Positions 8,801 to 18,063 of a stretch of 64,000 bases of DNA are shown here, one piece after another. This DNA is from Owenweeksia sp. (lineage in GTDB: Bacteria > Bacteroidota > Bacteroidia > Flavobacteriales > Schleiferiaceae). The stretch lies in the NCBI GenBank assembly GCA_002695025.1, contig NZNV01000034.1, forward strand, positions 1 to 64,000. Reading direction: 5' to 3'. The number at the start of each line of letters is the position of its first letter. Position 1 is the stretch's first letter. Both the position numbers and the translations under genes were made by a program. The notes beneath the pieces are model-generated. The model worked only from the letters and a program-made list of their open reading frames with translations. It was not told where the DNA came from and searched no databases.

Positions 8801-9295
8801 ATGAAAAAATCAGTTTTTGCAGTATTGGGTTTGTCCATGATCCTTGGTTTGGGAGCTTGCAATAATGCTTCCGATAAGATCAAATCTGATGACGACAAAA
8901 AAGTCAGCGTGGACAACGTGACCACCGAGGGAACACCGGTGTTTAAATTTGAGGAAGAATCATACGACTTTGGTCAGATCAACGAGGGTGATCAGGTAGA
9001 GCATGACTTTGAATTCACCAATACCGGTGATGCTCCGCTGATCATTACCAGCGCCACCGGAAGTTGTGGATGTACCGTTCCCAATCCTCCTAAAGAACCT
9101 ATTGCACCGGGTGAAAGCAGTAAGATCCTGGTACAATTTAACAGTTCCGGAAAAGCTGGTAATCAGCAAAAAACCGTAACCATTAATGCTAATACGGTTC
9201 CTGCTACTACCATGCTTCGTATCTCTGCCCAGGTTACCCCTAAGGATCAGAGTGGTGAAGCAGCTACTGAAGGCACTGAAGGAGCCGAAGGATAA
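8801..9295 (+). CDS. DUF1573 lipoprotein
   Basis: This is a 164-residue protein with a lipoprotein signal peptide: hydrophobic stretch VLGLSMILGL and lipobox LGAC, with the lipidated Cys at residue 20. Residues about 45-145 form the DUF1573 immunoglobulin-like domain, with the hallmarks YDFGQINEGDQVEHDFEFTN, the SGSCGCT-like segment ATGSCGCTVPN, and a later GKAGNQQKTVTI. Function is unknown; the fold resembles domains used as scaffolds at the membrane or surface. It is followed after 19 bases by yajC, a conserved order (nusB-DUF1573-yajC) in Flavobacteriales. Confidence 0.92.
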   Translation: MKKSVFAVLGLSMILGLGACNNASDKIKSDDDKKVSVDNVTTEGTPVFKFEEESYDFGQINEGDQVEHDFEFTNTGDAPLIITSATGSCGCTVPNPPKEPIAPGESSKILVQFNSSGKAGNQQKTVTINANTVPATTMLRISAQVTPKDQSGEAATEGTEGAEG

Positions 9296-9314
9296 TTCGA
9301 TTAAACCAATATAG

Positions 9315-9647
9315 ATGCTCGCAATATTTTTACAGGCAGGCGGAGGCCTTGGAGGCTTTTTACCATTGTTACTGGTATTGGTGGTTATGTATTTCTTTTT
9401 CTTTCGTCCGCAGATAAAGCGCCAGAAAGAAGAGAAGAAGTTCAGCACCGAAGGTCTTTCCAAGGGAATGCGCGTAGTAACCAACAGTGGCGTTCACGGT
9501 AAGATCCTGGAGATCCAGGACACCACGGTGATACTGGAAAGCGAAAACAGCCGGTTAAAGCTGGAACGTAGCGCCATAAGCCGGGAGCTAAGTGCCATCT
9601 ACCTTCCTAAAGAAGAAAAAAAGACTAAGGAAACTAAGACTAAATGA
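9315..9647 (+). CDS. yajC: Preprotein translocase subunit YajC
   Basis: YajC is a small inner-membrane partner of SecDF in the Sec export machinery. The 110-residue protein has a single membrane helix (residues about 13-31, LLLVLVVMYFFFFRP) followed directly by the family motif RPQIKRQKEEKKF and the cytoplasmic domain with LSKGMRVVTNSGVHGKILEI. Length and layout are typical. A clear terminator follows the stop codon, so this probably ends the DUF1573-yajC transcript. Confidence 0.96.
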   Translation: MLAIFLQAGGGLGGFLPLLLVLVVMYFFFFRPQIKRQKEEKKFSTEGLSKGMRVVTNSGVHGKILEIQDTTVILESENSRLKLERSAISRELSAIYLPKEEKKTKETKTK

Positions 9648-9650
9648 TCA

Positions 9651-9671
9651 AAACGGGCCTTGCGCCCGTTT
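9651..9671 (+). terminator. Rho-independent terminator after yajC
   Basis: The arms AAACGGGC (shifted pairing AACGGGC/GCCCGTT) flank a 5-base loop, and a run of T follows to 9674. It lies between yajC and ybbR, with the ybbR ATG only 7 bases beyond the T-run. Confidence 0.85.
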
Positions 9672-9680
9672 TTTAATTAT

Positions 9681-10682
9681 ATGAGTACTACCAAAAAGGC
9701 AGATAAGAAAAAAAAGAGTGGGTTTATACGTTTTCTTACTGATCGGAGTACCCCGATGAAGATCTTCTTTGTTCTGTTGTCTGTTTTTCTTTGGTTCCTC
9801 ATTAAACTGTCCAAGGAAGGATACGATGCCGTGGTAGAATTCCCGGTAGAGTATGAAAAGTTGCCTCCCAATACATCCTTTCGGGAAATGCCTCCGGATC
9901 GCATCAGGGTTAATCTCCGTGCTTCCGGTTTTGACATTTTAAAGTACCAGCTACAGAGTTTCCGGTCTATAAAAGTGGATGTAAGCCAGCTGGAGCGCGG
10001 GGCATCATCATCCAACAAGTCTTATTGGCTAACCAATAGTAACCTGGGTTTTGTGGAGGGGCAATTGAATGATAATGTGGAAGTGCGTTACATCAGCCCG
10101 GATACGGTATTCTTCAACTTTAGTAAGGTGTTGAGTAAAAAGGTGCCGGTGGAGCTGGAAGTCAATAAAAATTACTCCAAGCTCATCAGTATTTACAAGG
10201 AGCCCGAACTGGTACCTGATTCCATAACTATTACCGGCCCTCAGGAACAGTTGTCCAGGATCAATTCCATATTTACCGAGCTCCTGAATCTTACGGCAGA
10301 AGAAGAATCGCTCCTGGTAAATGTTCCACTGGTGTTACCCAATAATCCGGATCTGAAATTTTCACATACGGAAACAGAGGTTCGCATACGCTTTACCCAA
10401 ATGACCCAGGGAAATTTTGAAGTCCCCATTGAAGTTTTACAACTTCCCGAAGCGTATAACATCAAGATATTCCCGGAAACGGTGAGTCTTACCTACCACG
10501 TGGCCGTTAAGGATTACAATAAAGTATCACCACCGGATTTCAGGGTATATGCCAATTATGCAGATGTGGCAGATAAACCTGAATCCCGTTACCTGAACCT
10601 GGCCATAGAGGCTTATCCGGCTTTTGTTAATTACGTGAATTTTGAGCCAAAAAGAGTGGAATTCATTCTTACCGAAAAATGA
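9681..10682 (+). CDS. YbbR-like domain protein
   Basis: This is a 333-residue protein with one N-terminal membrane helix (MKIFFVLLSVFLWFLIKL) after a short basic cytoplasmic tail, then an extracytoplasmic region of repeated YbbR-like beta domains. Recognisable pieces are VEFPVEYEKLPPN and RVNLRASGFDIL. In Firmicutes the YbbR protein (CdaR) regulates the diadenylate cyclase CdaA; no cyclase gene is adjacent here, so the role is open. The frame is open slightly further upstream, but that would start inside the terminator stem. ATG at 9681 fits the family. The stop overlaps coaE as ATGA. Confidence 0.88.
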   Translation: MSTTKKADKKKKSGFIRFLTDRSTPMKIFFVLLSVFLWFLIKLSKEGYDAVVEFPVEYEKLPPNTSFREMPPDRIRVNLRASGFDILKYQLQSFRSIKVDVSQLERGASSSNKSYWLTNSNLGFVEGQLNDNVEVRYISPDTVFFNFSKVLSKKVPVELEVNKNYSKLISIYKEPELVPDSITITGPQEQLSRINSIFTELLNLTAEEESLLVNVPLVLPNNPDLKFSHTETEVRIRFTQMTQGNFEVPIEVLQLPEAYNIKIFPETVSLTYHVAVKDYNKVSPPDFRVYANYADVADKPESRYLNLAIEAYPAFVNYVNFEPKRVEFILTEK

Positions 10683-11275
10683 TAGTAGGGCTCACCGGAG
10701 GCATAGGGAGTGGTAAAAGCACGGTGGCATCCCTATTTGCACATTTGGGCGTACCGATATTTGAAGCCGATGCCGTTTCCAAGCAAATCCTGGATACAGA
10801 TAAAGAACTGCAAGGGCAACTTACAGAGCTTTTAGGGCCCGGCCTGGTAAAAGATGGCCGGGTAAACAAAGCCTTTATGGCTTCCGTCATTTTCAATGAC
10901 GAGGAACTTCTTCAACAGGTCAACGGCCTTATTCACCCTGCTGTGGGCCATGCCTTTGCAAAATGGTATGCGTCACACAAAAGTACGCCCTACGTTATTC
11001 GGGAAGCTGCTATTCTCTTTGAAAGTGGTACCTATAAGGATTGTGATCACATTATAGTGGTGAGTGCGCCCCTGGAGATGAGAGTGGAGAGGGTAATGAA
11101 ACGCAACCATATTAGCCGGGAACAAGTAATGGAAAGGGTAAATAAACAATGGCCCGAAGAACAAAAGCTGAAGCTGGCTGATAGTATTATCTACAACGAT
11201 CATTCACAATCAGTCATTAAACAGGTTTTGAAAATCCATGAAAATATTATCCGCCAGTCAGATAAAGGAAGCTGA
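10679..11275 (+). CDS. coaE: Dephospho-CoA kinase
   Basis: CoaE phosphorylates the ribose 3'-OH of dephospho-CoA, the last step of coenzyme A synthesis. The 198-residue protein has the P-loop GLTGGIGSGKST at residues 4-15, the EADAVSKQ segment (substrate Asp), the lid-like REAAILFES and VMKRNHISREQVMERV. Its ATG overlaps the ybbR stop (ATGA), and its last 38 bases overlap the start of nnr, so the three genes look translationally coupled. Confidence 0.96.
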   Translation: MIVGLTGGIGSGKSTVASLFAHLGVPIFEADAVSKQILDTDKELQGQLTELLGPGLVKDGRVNKAFMASVIFNDEELLQQVNGLIHPAVGHAFAKWYASHKSTPYVIREAAILFESGTYKDCDHIIVVSAPLEMRVERVMKRNHISREQVMERVNKQWPEEQKLKLADSIIYNDHSQSVIKQVLKIHENIIRQSDKGS

Positions 11276-12755
11276 TCAGTATACGATCAAGCAGGAGCCC
11301 ATACCCTCTATAAATTTAATGGAAAGGGCTGCCCGCCAGCTTACCGATGCATTGCTGAACTACTACCCGGGCGAGGCTTTTCATATTTTTTGTGGTATGG
11401 GCAATAATGGGGGTGATGGTTTGGCTGTTGCCCGTTTATTGCACCGGGAAAACCGAGAGGTTTCCGTATATATCGTAAAACATAGCGAAGAGGGAAGCGC
11501 GGATTTCAACACCAATTATTCCCGACTCGCAGAGTTGGCTGTACCGGTCCATACCATATCATCGTCTGCCGATTTCCCGCATATAAAAGGTGGGGTTGCC
11601 GTTGATGCCTTACTCGGCTCTGGCCTTAACCGGCCACTTAAAGGCTTTTTAAAAGAGATGGTACAATGGTTAAATGGTCAAACTATGGAAAGGGTGGCCA
11701 TAGATATACCCACGGGTCTTTTTACGGATGATAATGAATATAATGACCTGGAGCTGGTGATTGATGCAGACCGTACCCTGAGCCTTCAATTACCCAAGAA
11801 AAGTTTTTTTCATCGCCAAACCGCTCCAAGGGTTGGTAGGCTAAACATTTTGGATATTGGGTTACATTCTGATTTTCTGAATGATGCCCAAAGCACGGAT
11901 TACTATTTTGATCAGACGGAAGCCAGGCGTTTATACCGGCCACGTAAGCAGTATTCTTATAAAGGAACTTACGGTCATGCTTTGCTCATAGCAGGTTCCC
12001 GCGGTAAGAGCGGTGCCGCCATCCTGGCTTCCAGAGCGGCTATGCGGGCCGGTGCGGGCCTGGTTACCTTGCATACATCTGCTAGTGGTGTGCTGCCGGC
12101 TCAAAGTACTGTACCGGAAGTAATGGTTTCCGTTGATACCCATGAGAGCCTGGTGACCACTCTTCCGGATATTTCGGGTATTCATGCCGTAGGAATGGGA
12201 CCGGGTCTTGGTAAGGGCGAGGAAACCGTCAAAGTCCTTAAAAACCTGATCCAAACCACGCAGGTACCACTGGTACTGGATGCCGATGCGCTGAACATTT
12301 TGGCTGAAAACAGGACGTGGATGGCTTTTTTGCCGGAAGGCACGGTACTCACTCCTCACATCGGGGAATTCAGACGCTTGCTTGGTGTGGACAAATTGGG
12401 TGATGATTACCTGGAGCAACTGCGGGCCCTGGCTAAGAAGAACAGGATAACCATTGTGCTGAAAGATAGTAATACGGCTGTTGCTTCCCCGTCTGGGGAC
12501 CTTCATTTTATCAATTCCGGAAGTCCTGCCCTGGCCACGGCAGGTAGTGGGGATGTACTCACCGGGATTATTCTTGGCTTTTTAGCGCAGGGATACCCGT
12601 CTTTACAGGCGGCTTTAATGGGAACATGGCTACATGGCCGGGCTGGAAGCCTGGCAGGAGAATACCTGAGCACGGAAAGTGTTATGGCTTCGGATGTAAC
12701 GGATTACCTGTCTTCTGGTTTCAAGGAGTTGGCGCGGACGAAGCACGTTTCTTAA
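11238..12755 (+). CDS. nnr: Bifunctional NAD(P)H-hydrate epimerase / ADP-dependent NAD(P)HX dehydratase
   Basis: This enzyme repairs hydrated NAD(P)H. The N-terminal YjeF_N domain (residues 1-215, with CGMGNNGGDGLAVARLL) interconverts the R and S hydrates. The C-terminal ribokinase-like domain (about 225-500) dehydrates the S form using ADP. Motifs of the second domain include GSRGKSGAAILASRA, GMGPGLG, LVLDADALN, LTPHIGEF and the AGSGDVLTG catalytic loop. Fusion of the two domains is normal in bacteria. The start MKILSASQIKEADQYT is typical and lies inside the end of coaE. The 3' end overlaps the convergent gene by 35 bases. Confidence 0.96.
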   Translation: MKILSASQIKEADQYTIKQEPIPSINLMERAARQLTDALLNYYPGEAFHIFCGMGNNGGDGLAVARLLHRENREVSVYIVKHSEEGSADFNTNYSRLAELAVPVHTISSSADFPHIKGGVAVDALLGSGLNRPLKGFLKEMVQWLNGQTMERVAIDIPTGLFTDDNEYNDLELVIDADRTLSLQLPKKSFFHRQTAPRVGRLNILDIGLHSDFLNDAQSTDYYFDQTEARRLYRPRKQYSYKGTYGHALLIAGSRGKSGAAILASRAAMRAGAGLVTLHTSASGVLPAQSTVPEVMVSVDTHESLVTTLPDISGIHAVGMGPGLGKGEETVKVLKNLIQTTQVPLVLDADALNILAENRTWMAFLPEGTVLTPHIGEFRRLLGVDKLGDDYLEQLRALAKKNRITIVLKDSNTAVASPSGDLHFINSGSPALATAGSGDVLTGIILGFLAQGYPSLQAALMGTWLHGRAGSLAGEYLSTESVMASDVTDYLSSGFKELARTKHVS

Positions 12756-14139
12756 ACAGCACAAAATTCCAGTCACTGGGTCCATCCCAGCTTTTGATCT
12801 CTTCCAGTTTGTTTTCACTTCGTATCTGTTCCAGGGTAATGGAATACTGCGTTCTTACATAATACCCATCGTACAGCCAAAGTGTACTCGCGGAATCCAC
12901 TTCTTCGGCTTTATTGTAGATATACCAGGCCTGGCGTTGCTCCGGGTTCTTGAAGTTTACATCCAGAGCCACCGCCATATAAGGCTTGTCCATAACAAAA
13001 GTGGTTACATCCGGGTAGTGTTCTTTGATGTAAGGACCTACTTCCTCTTTAAGGAATTTATTTTCTGGATTGAGGAAGAGGTTGGTTTGCCAGTAGTATT
13101 TCGAAGAGGGGTTGGTTAGTACGTATGTTATTTGAAGTACCAGTATAAGAAGGGGTAGTGCCGGTGACCAACTTTTTCTGATCATGGCCGAGAGATCTCG
13201 TAATAACAGCAATCCGTCCAGCATGATGATCCATAAAAATGGGAAAGCCGTCATTAGCGTACGTTCCAGTCCTGCGCTTCCGTAAATTCCCAGTGCCCAC
13301 ACCAGGCTATGTGCGCAAAGCAGGGCGGTAAATGGCCCGTGTACCAGCCAGGGTTCGGTCTTCCAGTTGATATCCTTTAGCCAGAACCATCTTCGGAAGA
13401 ACTGTATAAAACCCAGGCCAGCCAATGCCACACCAGGAACACCCAGCATTACACCCAGGCGCGCCAAATAGTGGTACCATACTCCTTTGCCATATACAGA
13501 GCCTTGTGAGTCATAAGGCGAATCAAATACCCACAGGAAATTATCATGAAAGAATCCTCCCAAAATAGAGTAAGCCAGGTAACCTATAAAAAGCAAGGGT
13601 AGTTTTTTCCAGTGGCCGTTAAGCATGCCGAAGAGAAAGAAAAATACCAGGAATACCTGTGCTTCGGACCGGCAGAAGGGGAGGAAGCCCGCCAATAAAA
13701 AACCGGTGTTGACCTTTCCCCGCAGGCACAACCATACGGACACTATGGACACCAATGCCGCAAATGGTTCGGTGAGCCCGGAAAAGAGATAGGTGAAAAA
13801 GGCCGGAGCTATAAAGGCAATCAGTGGAATGGAAAAAAACCAGTCTTTTTTAAGTTCCCGGGCGGTCAGGCAGGTAAATAAAGAAGCCAGTACCCCGCAA
13901 AGCGTGTTGAAAAGCTTGATCCCCACAAATCCGGCTTGAGACCAGGGTGATGAAAACAGGGTGAAAAAAGGTTTGCCCCACTGATCGAAAAAGTAAAAGG
14001 GTTGCGTCCAGGCGAGCTCGGAAATAAAATAATGCGTTAAGGAATCGCCACCACCGCCTACACCATTGGTAGTAAGGGCTAAGCCCCACAGGATAAAAAG
14101 GATGAGGGCATGGATTAGAATAAGGTTTCGGGTATTCAT
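12721..14139 (-). CDS. Polytopic membrane protein, GT-C glycosyltransferase-like
   Basis: This 472-residue protein has roughly ten hydrophobic segments and a C-terminal soluble tail of about 120 residues. The first loop contains the acidic stretch GGGGDSLTHYFISELAW and a PFFTLFSSP segment. This resembles lipid-linked-sugar (GT-C) glycosyltransferases, whose first periplasmic loop carries an acidic residue, but no defining motif is certain. Donor and acceptor are unknown. Its start overlaps the tsaC/yciO-like stop as ATGA, so it is the second gene of that unit, and its last 35 bases overlap nnr tail to tail. Confidence 0.7.
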   Translation of the reverse strand: MNTRNLILIHALILFILWGLALTTNGVGGGGDSLTHYFISELAWTQPFYFFDQWGKPFFTLFSSPWSQAGFVGIKLFNTLCGVLASLFTCLTARELKKDWFFSIPLIAFIAPAFFTYLFSGLTEPFAALVSIVSVWLCLRGKVNTGFLLAGFLPFCRSEAQVFLVFFFLFGMLNGHWKKLPLLFIGYLAYSILGGFFHDNFLWVFDSPYDSQGSVYGKGVWYHYLARLGVMLGVPGVALAGLGFIQFFRRWFWLKDINWKTEPWLVHGPFTALLCAHSLVWALGIYGSAGLERTLMTAFPFLWIIMLDGLLLLRDLSAMIRKSWSPALPLLILVLQITYVLTNPSSKYYWQTNLFLNPENKFLKEEVGPYIKEHYPDVTTFVMDKPYMAVALDVNFKNPEQRQAWYIYNKAEEVDSASTLWLYDGYYVRTQYSITLEQIRSENKLEEIKSWDGPSDWNFVLFKKRASSAPTP

Positions 14140-14762
14140 TCTATTATGGCCGGGTTTCCCTTGCCTACACGTATTATTTCGCGGTTTCCGTTGGTAAGGT
14201 CTATTACGGTAGAGGCGGAATTGTCACCGTATCCACCATCAATCACCAGGTCTACCACGTTGCCATATTTCTCAAGTATGAGTTCCGGGTCCGTGGTATA
14301 TTCTAGAATAGAGTCCTCATCATGTACGGAAGTGGCAATAATGGGGTTACCCAGTTCCTGCACTATGGTGCGGGGGATGGTATTATCCGGAATGCGGATA
14401 CCAATGGTCTTCTTTTTGTTCTTGAAGATCCTGGGTACTGTATTGCTGGCCTCAAGTATAAAAGTATAGGGGCCGGGCAGGGCTTTTTTTAGGATCTTAT
14501 AAGTGGGTGTGTCCACCTGGCGGGTGTAATCGGCAAGATGGCTCAGATCGTAAAAAATTATGGAGAAGTTGGCTTTTTCCAGTTTAATCTCCTTGATACG
14601 TGCTACCTGTTCCAGAGCCTTATTTCTGGTAATGTCACATCCAAAGGAATATACGGTATCCGTTGGGTAGATAATAACACCACCGTTACGAAGAACATCC
14701 ACCACCTTCTTGATGGCTTTGGGATTGGGATTTTCAGGGTAGATACGAAGAAGCTCAGCCAT
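14136..14762 (-). CDS. yciO: L-threonylcarbamoyladenylate synthase family (TsaC/YciO type)
   Basis: The family binds ATP, threonine and bicarbonate to form threonylcarbamoyl-AMP for the t6A37 modification of tRNA. The 208-residue protein starts IYPENPNPKAIKKVVDVLR and carries GGVIIYPTDTVYSFGCDI, PGPYTFIL, KKTIGIRIPDN and STVIDLTNG. Length and N-terminus resemble YciO more than TsaC, and the usual YGLG is YSFG here. Whether it is the t6A enzyme or a YciO paralogue cannot be decided without seeing whether the genome has a second copy. Confidence 0.86.
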   Translation of the reverse strand: MAELLRIYPENPNPKAIKKVVDVLRNGGVIIYPTDTVYSFGCDITRNKALEQVARIKEIKLEKANFSIIFYDLSHLADYTRQVDTPTYKILKKALPGPYTFILEASNTVPRIFKNKKKTIGIRIPDNTIPRTIVQELGNPIIATSVHDEDSILEYTTDPELILEKYGNVVDLVIDGGYGDNSASTVIDLTNGNREIIRVGKGNPAIIE

Positions 14763-14793
14763 ACCGATTGAATTAAAAGCTTAAAAATAAAAA

Positions 14794-14816
14794 AAGCCCC
14801 CGTTTTTAGGGGGCTT
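14794..14816 (-). terminator. Rho-independent terminator after transaldolase
   Basis: Arms AAGCCCCC and GGGGGCTT with a 7-base loop give an 8-bp GC-rich stem. On the minus strand a T-rich run follows. It sits between the transaldolase gene and the tsaC/yciO-like gene and should separate the two units. Confidence 0.85.
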
Positions 14817-14832
14817 ATTCATTCTTTCTTTA

Positions 14833-15489
14833 TTAACCGTTACCCTTGCGGTGATCGGCCAGGAATTTCTCCAATCCAATATCGGTAAGTGGATGGTTCA
14901 GAAGCCCCAGTATGGAACTCAGGGGGCCCGTCATAACATCAGCACCGATTTCGGCACATTCTATCACGTGCATGGTATGACGCACGGAAGCTGCCAGTAT
15001 CTGTGTTTCGTAGCCGTAATTATCATAGATCAGACGGATCTTCTCAATAAGCTCCAGTCCGTTTGTTGAAATATCATCCAGCCTGCCAATGAAGGGTGAA
15101 ACGTAGGTTGCACCGGCTTTGGCGGCCAGGAGGGCCTGACCGGGTGAAAATACCAGCGTACAGTTGGTCTTGATACCGTTGTCAGAAAAATATTTTAATG
15201 CTTTTATACCGTCTTTGATCATGGGAATCTTCACTACAATTTGTGGATGAAGATCAGCCAGGGCTTCACCTTCGCGCACCATGCCTTCAAAATCGGTGGA
15301 GATTACCTCTGCACTCACATCACCTTCTACCAGTTCACAGATCTTTACATAGTGATCCCTGATATTCTGTTCTCCGGTAATACCCTCTTTGGCCATTAAG
15401 GAAGGGTTGGTGGTTACACCATCTAAAACTCCAAGGTCCTGCGCCTCCTTGATCTGGTCCAGGTTAGCGGTATCAATAAAAAACTTCAT
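14833..15489 (-). CDS. tal: Transaldolase (TalC/MipB small subfamily)
   Basis: This 218-residue enzyme transfers dihydroxyacetone units between sugar phosphates in the non-oxidative pentose phosphate pathway. The start [30 protein letters not shown], the Schiff-base lysine in VVKIPM, and [19 protein letters not shown] are family signatures. In the segment VSAEVIST a Glu stands where fructose-6-phosphate aldolase of E. coli has Gln59, which points to transaldolase rather than aldolase activity. It would connect sedoheptulose 7-phosphate, the substrate of the nearby heptose pathway, with central metabolism. A -7 promoter motif lies 30 bases upstream and a terminator follows. Confidence 0.93.
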   Translation of the reverse strand: MKFFIDTANLDQIKEAQDLGVLDGVTTNPSLMAKEGITGEQNIRDHYVKICELVEGDVSAEVISTDFEGMVREGEALADLHPQIVVKIPMIKDGIKALKYFSDNGIKTNCTLVFSPGQALLAAKAGATYVSPFIGRLDDISTNGLELIEKIRLIYDNYGYETQILAASVRHTMHVIECAEIGADVMTGPLSSILGLLNHPLTDIGLEKFLADHRKGNG

Positions 15490-15518
15490 AATTATAGTTT
15501 GCTAAGTTGCTTTTGCGG

Positions 15519-15526
15519 CAAATTTA
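15519..15526 (-). promoter_or_regulatory. Putative -7 promoter element of transaldolase
   Basis: The minus strand reads TAAATTTG, an exact fit to TAnnTTTG, 30 bases before the start codon. No convincing -33 TTTG was seen at the expected distance. Confidence 0.4.
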
Positions 15527-15565
15527 GGAAGCCAATTCGTAATAACGGGGAATGGAAAGGATAAA

Positions 15566-17980
15566 TTAGACTTTATCCAGGTCAAAATAGAAATCACTTC
15601 CTTCACCTGGTTTGGAGTCAATATTCAGATAGGATCCATTGAGCTTCAAAAGCTCCTGGCAAAGGTTCAGTCCAAAGCCGGTACCCTTTTCATTGGCCGT
15701 ACCCGGAGTAGAAACCCTGCCGGGTATTTCAAATAACCTGCTTTGGTCATACTCTGAAATTCCCTGGCCATTGTCTTTCACGTGTACCCGTATCTTTTTT
15801 TCTCCGAGCTTCTCACAACTTATATCAATAACCCCCTGGTTGGAAAAAGTGTATTTAATGGCGTTTGCCAAAAGATTTCGTAGTACGGTACGTATCATTT
15901 CCTTATCCGCCATCACCTTGGTTTTGGCAGGAATACGGTTGTTAAGTGTGATACCCTTTTCTTCAGCTTTTGCAGACAGGCCTTCTATCACTTTACCTGA
16001 AAGCTGTTTTATATTCAACTCACTTATACTGGCTTTCATACCGTGTGTTTGGGTTTTAACCCATTCCAGCAGACCGGTGAGCAGTGATTTGGTCTGGCTG
16101 AAATTATTGTTGAGCAATTCCATGAATTCCAGCAACTCTTCACCGGAATAATCATTGGCATTTTCAAGTACCAGGTCAGTAAGCGATTTAGCAGAGAATA
16201 TACTGTCCTTGAGATCATGGGCTAGTATGGATAACATTTTTTCCTTGGCGGTATTAGCCTGGTCCAGTTCTTCTTTTTGTTTTTCCAGTTCCAGGCTTTT
16301 CTTCCGGCTTTCTGTAAAGTCAGCACCAACCATTATCAATCCCTGGAATTCACTTTTCTCGTTAAAAATGGGAGAAAAGGATTTAAACAGGTAATGGGTT
16401 TTTCCTTCGAGCTCAGCCTGAGATACTTCCTGCCAGGTTTCGCCTTTATGACTTTTAGTAATGATCCTGCTCCAAAATTCATAGTATTTCCTTTCCTTCA
16501 ATAACCCTATAAAGTCATCACCAATAGAAAGTTCCACGCCCAATATATGCTTGTAAAATACCTGACCAGCCTTATTTATTAGGCTTATACGGCCCCTGGA
16601 GTCCAAAGAGAGGATCACGTTGTCAGTAGTATTCATAATGGCCATGATCTGCTGGTTGGATTCCTGCAATTGGATTTCCGTACGTTTTAACCTGCGTGAT
16701 TGGGTAACAACCGCCACCATAAGTGCCAGCAAAAAGGCCATGACCACTATGGCTAATACAAGCATTACGTTACGCTCCTTGATTTCCGCCTGGGATTCTT
16801 TGTTGATCTCTTCCAGTTGCTGGTTTTCGCTTTCCTGAATACCCAGCTCATTTTGAGAACGGAGTATTTCAAACAAAGCCTCATTCCGGGATTTCTCCAC
16901 GGAATCCTGAAGGTAAACGATTTCCTGGCTTACGGCCAGAGCCTTTCCTATATCATTCTTATAGCGGTATACATCCAACAACTCCTGGTAAAGTTCACGT
17001 GACTGGGTGTGCTGGTTATGGAGCCGGGCCTGACTAATTCCCGTTTTCAATAATTCTTCAGCACCGTTATAATTGCCCATGAGCTTTTTAAGCTCTCCTT
17101 TTAGCAAGTATTCCTCCAGTTCAAAGTAGCCGTAAAGAGCCTTACTTTTCATTAAGTGATCTTCTTCCAGAATTTTCAATGCCTGGGCGTAATGGCCTTT
17201 TTTCTTTTCCAGCTTGGCCAGCTCTATGAGCGTTTTTCTGAAAAAGTCATACCTGTCTGAATCTTTAAAGTAATTCTTACAGTATTGCAAGAGGCTATCC
17301 GCTTTATGATCCATGTCCAGCGAATTGTAGGCTTCAGCGAGGTAGAGGTTGGAATGGGCTATGAGAATGGGCTTTCCCAATTGTATGCGTTCTGCCTGAC
17401 CCTTTTCAAAGTAGGACAATGCCGTATGAGGCCGGTCGAGTTTAAGGGCACACAGGCCTATATTGTTAAAGCTAACCGCCTTTCCGTCCATAAGGCCATC
17501 CTTTTCAAAATGCATCAGTGCATCGTAATATAGCTCGCTGGCCTTTAGGTAATTATGGAGTTTATAGAAGAGATTTCCAATATTAAGCTCTAGCCATCCG
17601 GATAGTTTGGGGCTGCGGCCGTATTGATTGGAGAGCCTTAATGCTTCTGAATAGAACCTGAGGCTGGCCGGGTAATCATTGTGTGTAGCCAGCTTATCAC
17701 CATAGTTTACTAAGATCCGTGCTTCCAATTGAGGATCGCCATATTTCCTCGAAAAGTTCAAGGCTCTTCGCAGATAATGCTCAGCCTGGTTCCAGTCCTG
17801 TAATACGTAATAAGAAGCCAGTTCTACCTGCAGGTAAATATGGCGTTCTATATTAGCCAAGCTATCGTTTTGTTCCAGCTGGGCCTTAAGTGTATCCTTT
17901 TTCCAGTAGTACAGCTCTGCACTTTGGGCTTTTGAAAAGAAGAATATCAGTGAGAAAGAGATGCTGAAAAGCAGCTTCAT
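15566..17980 (-). CDS. Periplasmic-TPR, PAS-containing sensor histidine kinase
   Basis: This 804-residue protein has a signal peptide (MKLLFSISFSLIFFFSKAQS) and a periplasmic region of tetratricopeptide repeats (about 30-380). A membrane helix (about 402-426) is followed by a coiled coil and a PAS domain (about 440-550, TTDNVILSLDSRGRISLIN). The kinase core shows H-box SILAHDLKDS (His near residue 587), N-box LLANAIKYTF and G-boxes DNGQGIS and GTGFGLNL. There is no receiver domain and no response regulator gene next to it. The frame stays open upstream across the SRP RNA gene, which cannot be coding; ATG at 17980 follows a TATATTTG promoter motif. The signal sensed is unknown. Confidence 0.93.
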   Translation of the reverse strand: MKLLFSISFSLIFFFSKAQSAELYYWKKDTLKAQLEQNDSLANIERHIYLQVELASYYVLQDWNQAEHYLRRALNFSRKYGDPQLEARILVNYGDKLATHNDYPASLRFYSEALRLSNQYGRSPKLSGWLELNIGNLFYKLHNYLKASELYYDALMHFEKDGLMDGKAVSFNNIGLCALKLDRPHTALSYFEKGQAERIQLGKPILIAHSNLYLAEAYNSLDMDHKADSLLQYCKNYFKDSDRYDFFRKTLIELAKLEKKKGHYAQALKILEEDHLMKSKALYGYFELEEYLLKGELKKLMGNYNGAEELLKTGISQARLHNQHTQSRELYQELLDVYRYKNDIGKALAVSQEIVYLQDSVEKSRNEALFEILRSQNELGIQESENQQLEEINKESQAEIKERNVMLVLAIVVMAFLLALMVAVVTQSRRLKRTEIQLQESNQQIMAIMNTTDNVILSLDSRGRISLINKAGQVFYKHILGVELSIGDDFIGLLKERKYYEFWSRIITKSHKGETWQEVSQAELEGKTHYLFKSFSPIFNEKSEFQGLIMVGADFTESRKKSLELEKQKEELDQANTAKEKMLSILAHDLKDSIFSAKSLTDLVLENANDYSGEELLEFMELLNNNFSQTKSLLTGLLEWVKTQTHGMKASISELNIKQLSGKVIEGLSAKAEEKGITLNNRIPAKTKVMADKEMIRTVLRNLLANAIKYTFSNQGVIDISCEKLGEKKIRVHVKDNGQGISEYDQSRLFEIPGRVSTPGTANEKGTGFGLNLCQELLKLNGSYLNIDSKPGEGSDFYFDLDKV

Positions 17981-18007
17981 AAGTAATAAAAGGCTTGGAA
18001 AACGGAA

Positions 18008-18015
18008 CAAATATA
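18008..18015 (-). promoter_or_regulatory. Putative -7 promoter element of the sensor kinase gene
   Basis: The minus strand reads TATATTTG, an exact consensus match, 27 bases before the kinase ATG at 17980 and downstream of the SRP RNA T-run. Confidence 0.45.
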
Positions 18016-18063
18016 CGTTATCGGCAACAAGGGGTTGTACTTCAGCCTTTTTAAGAAAAAAAG

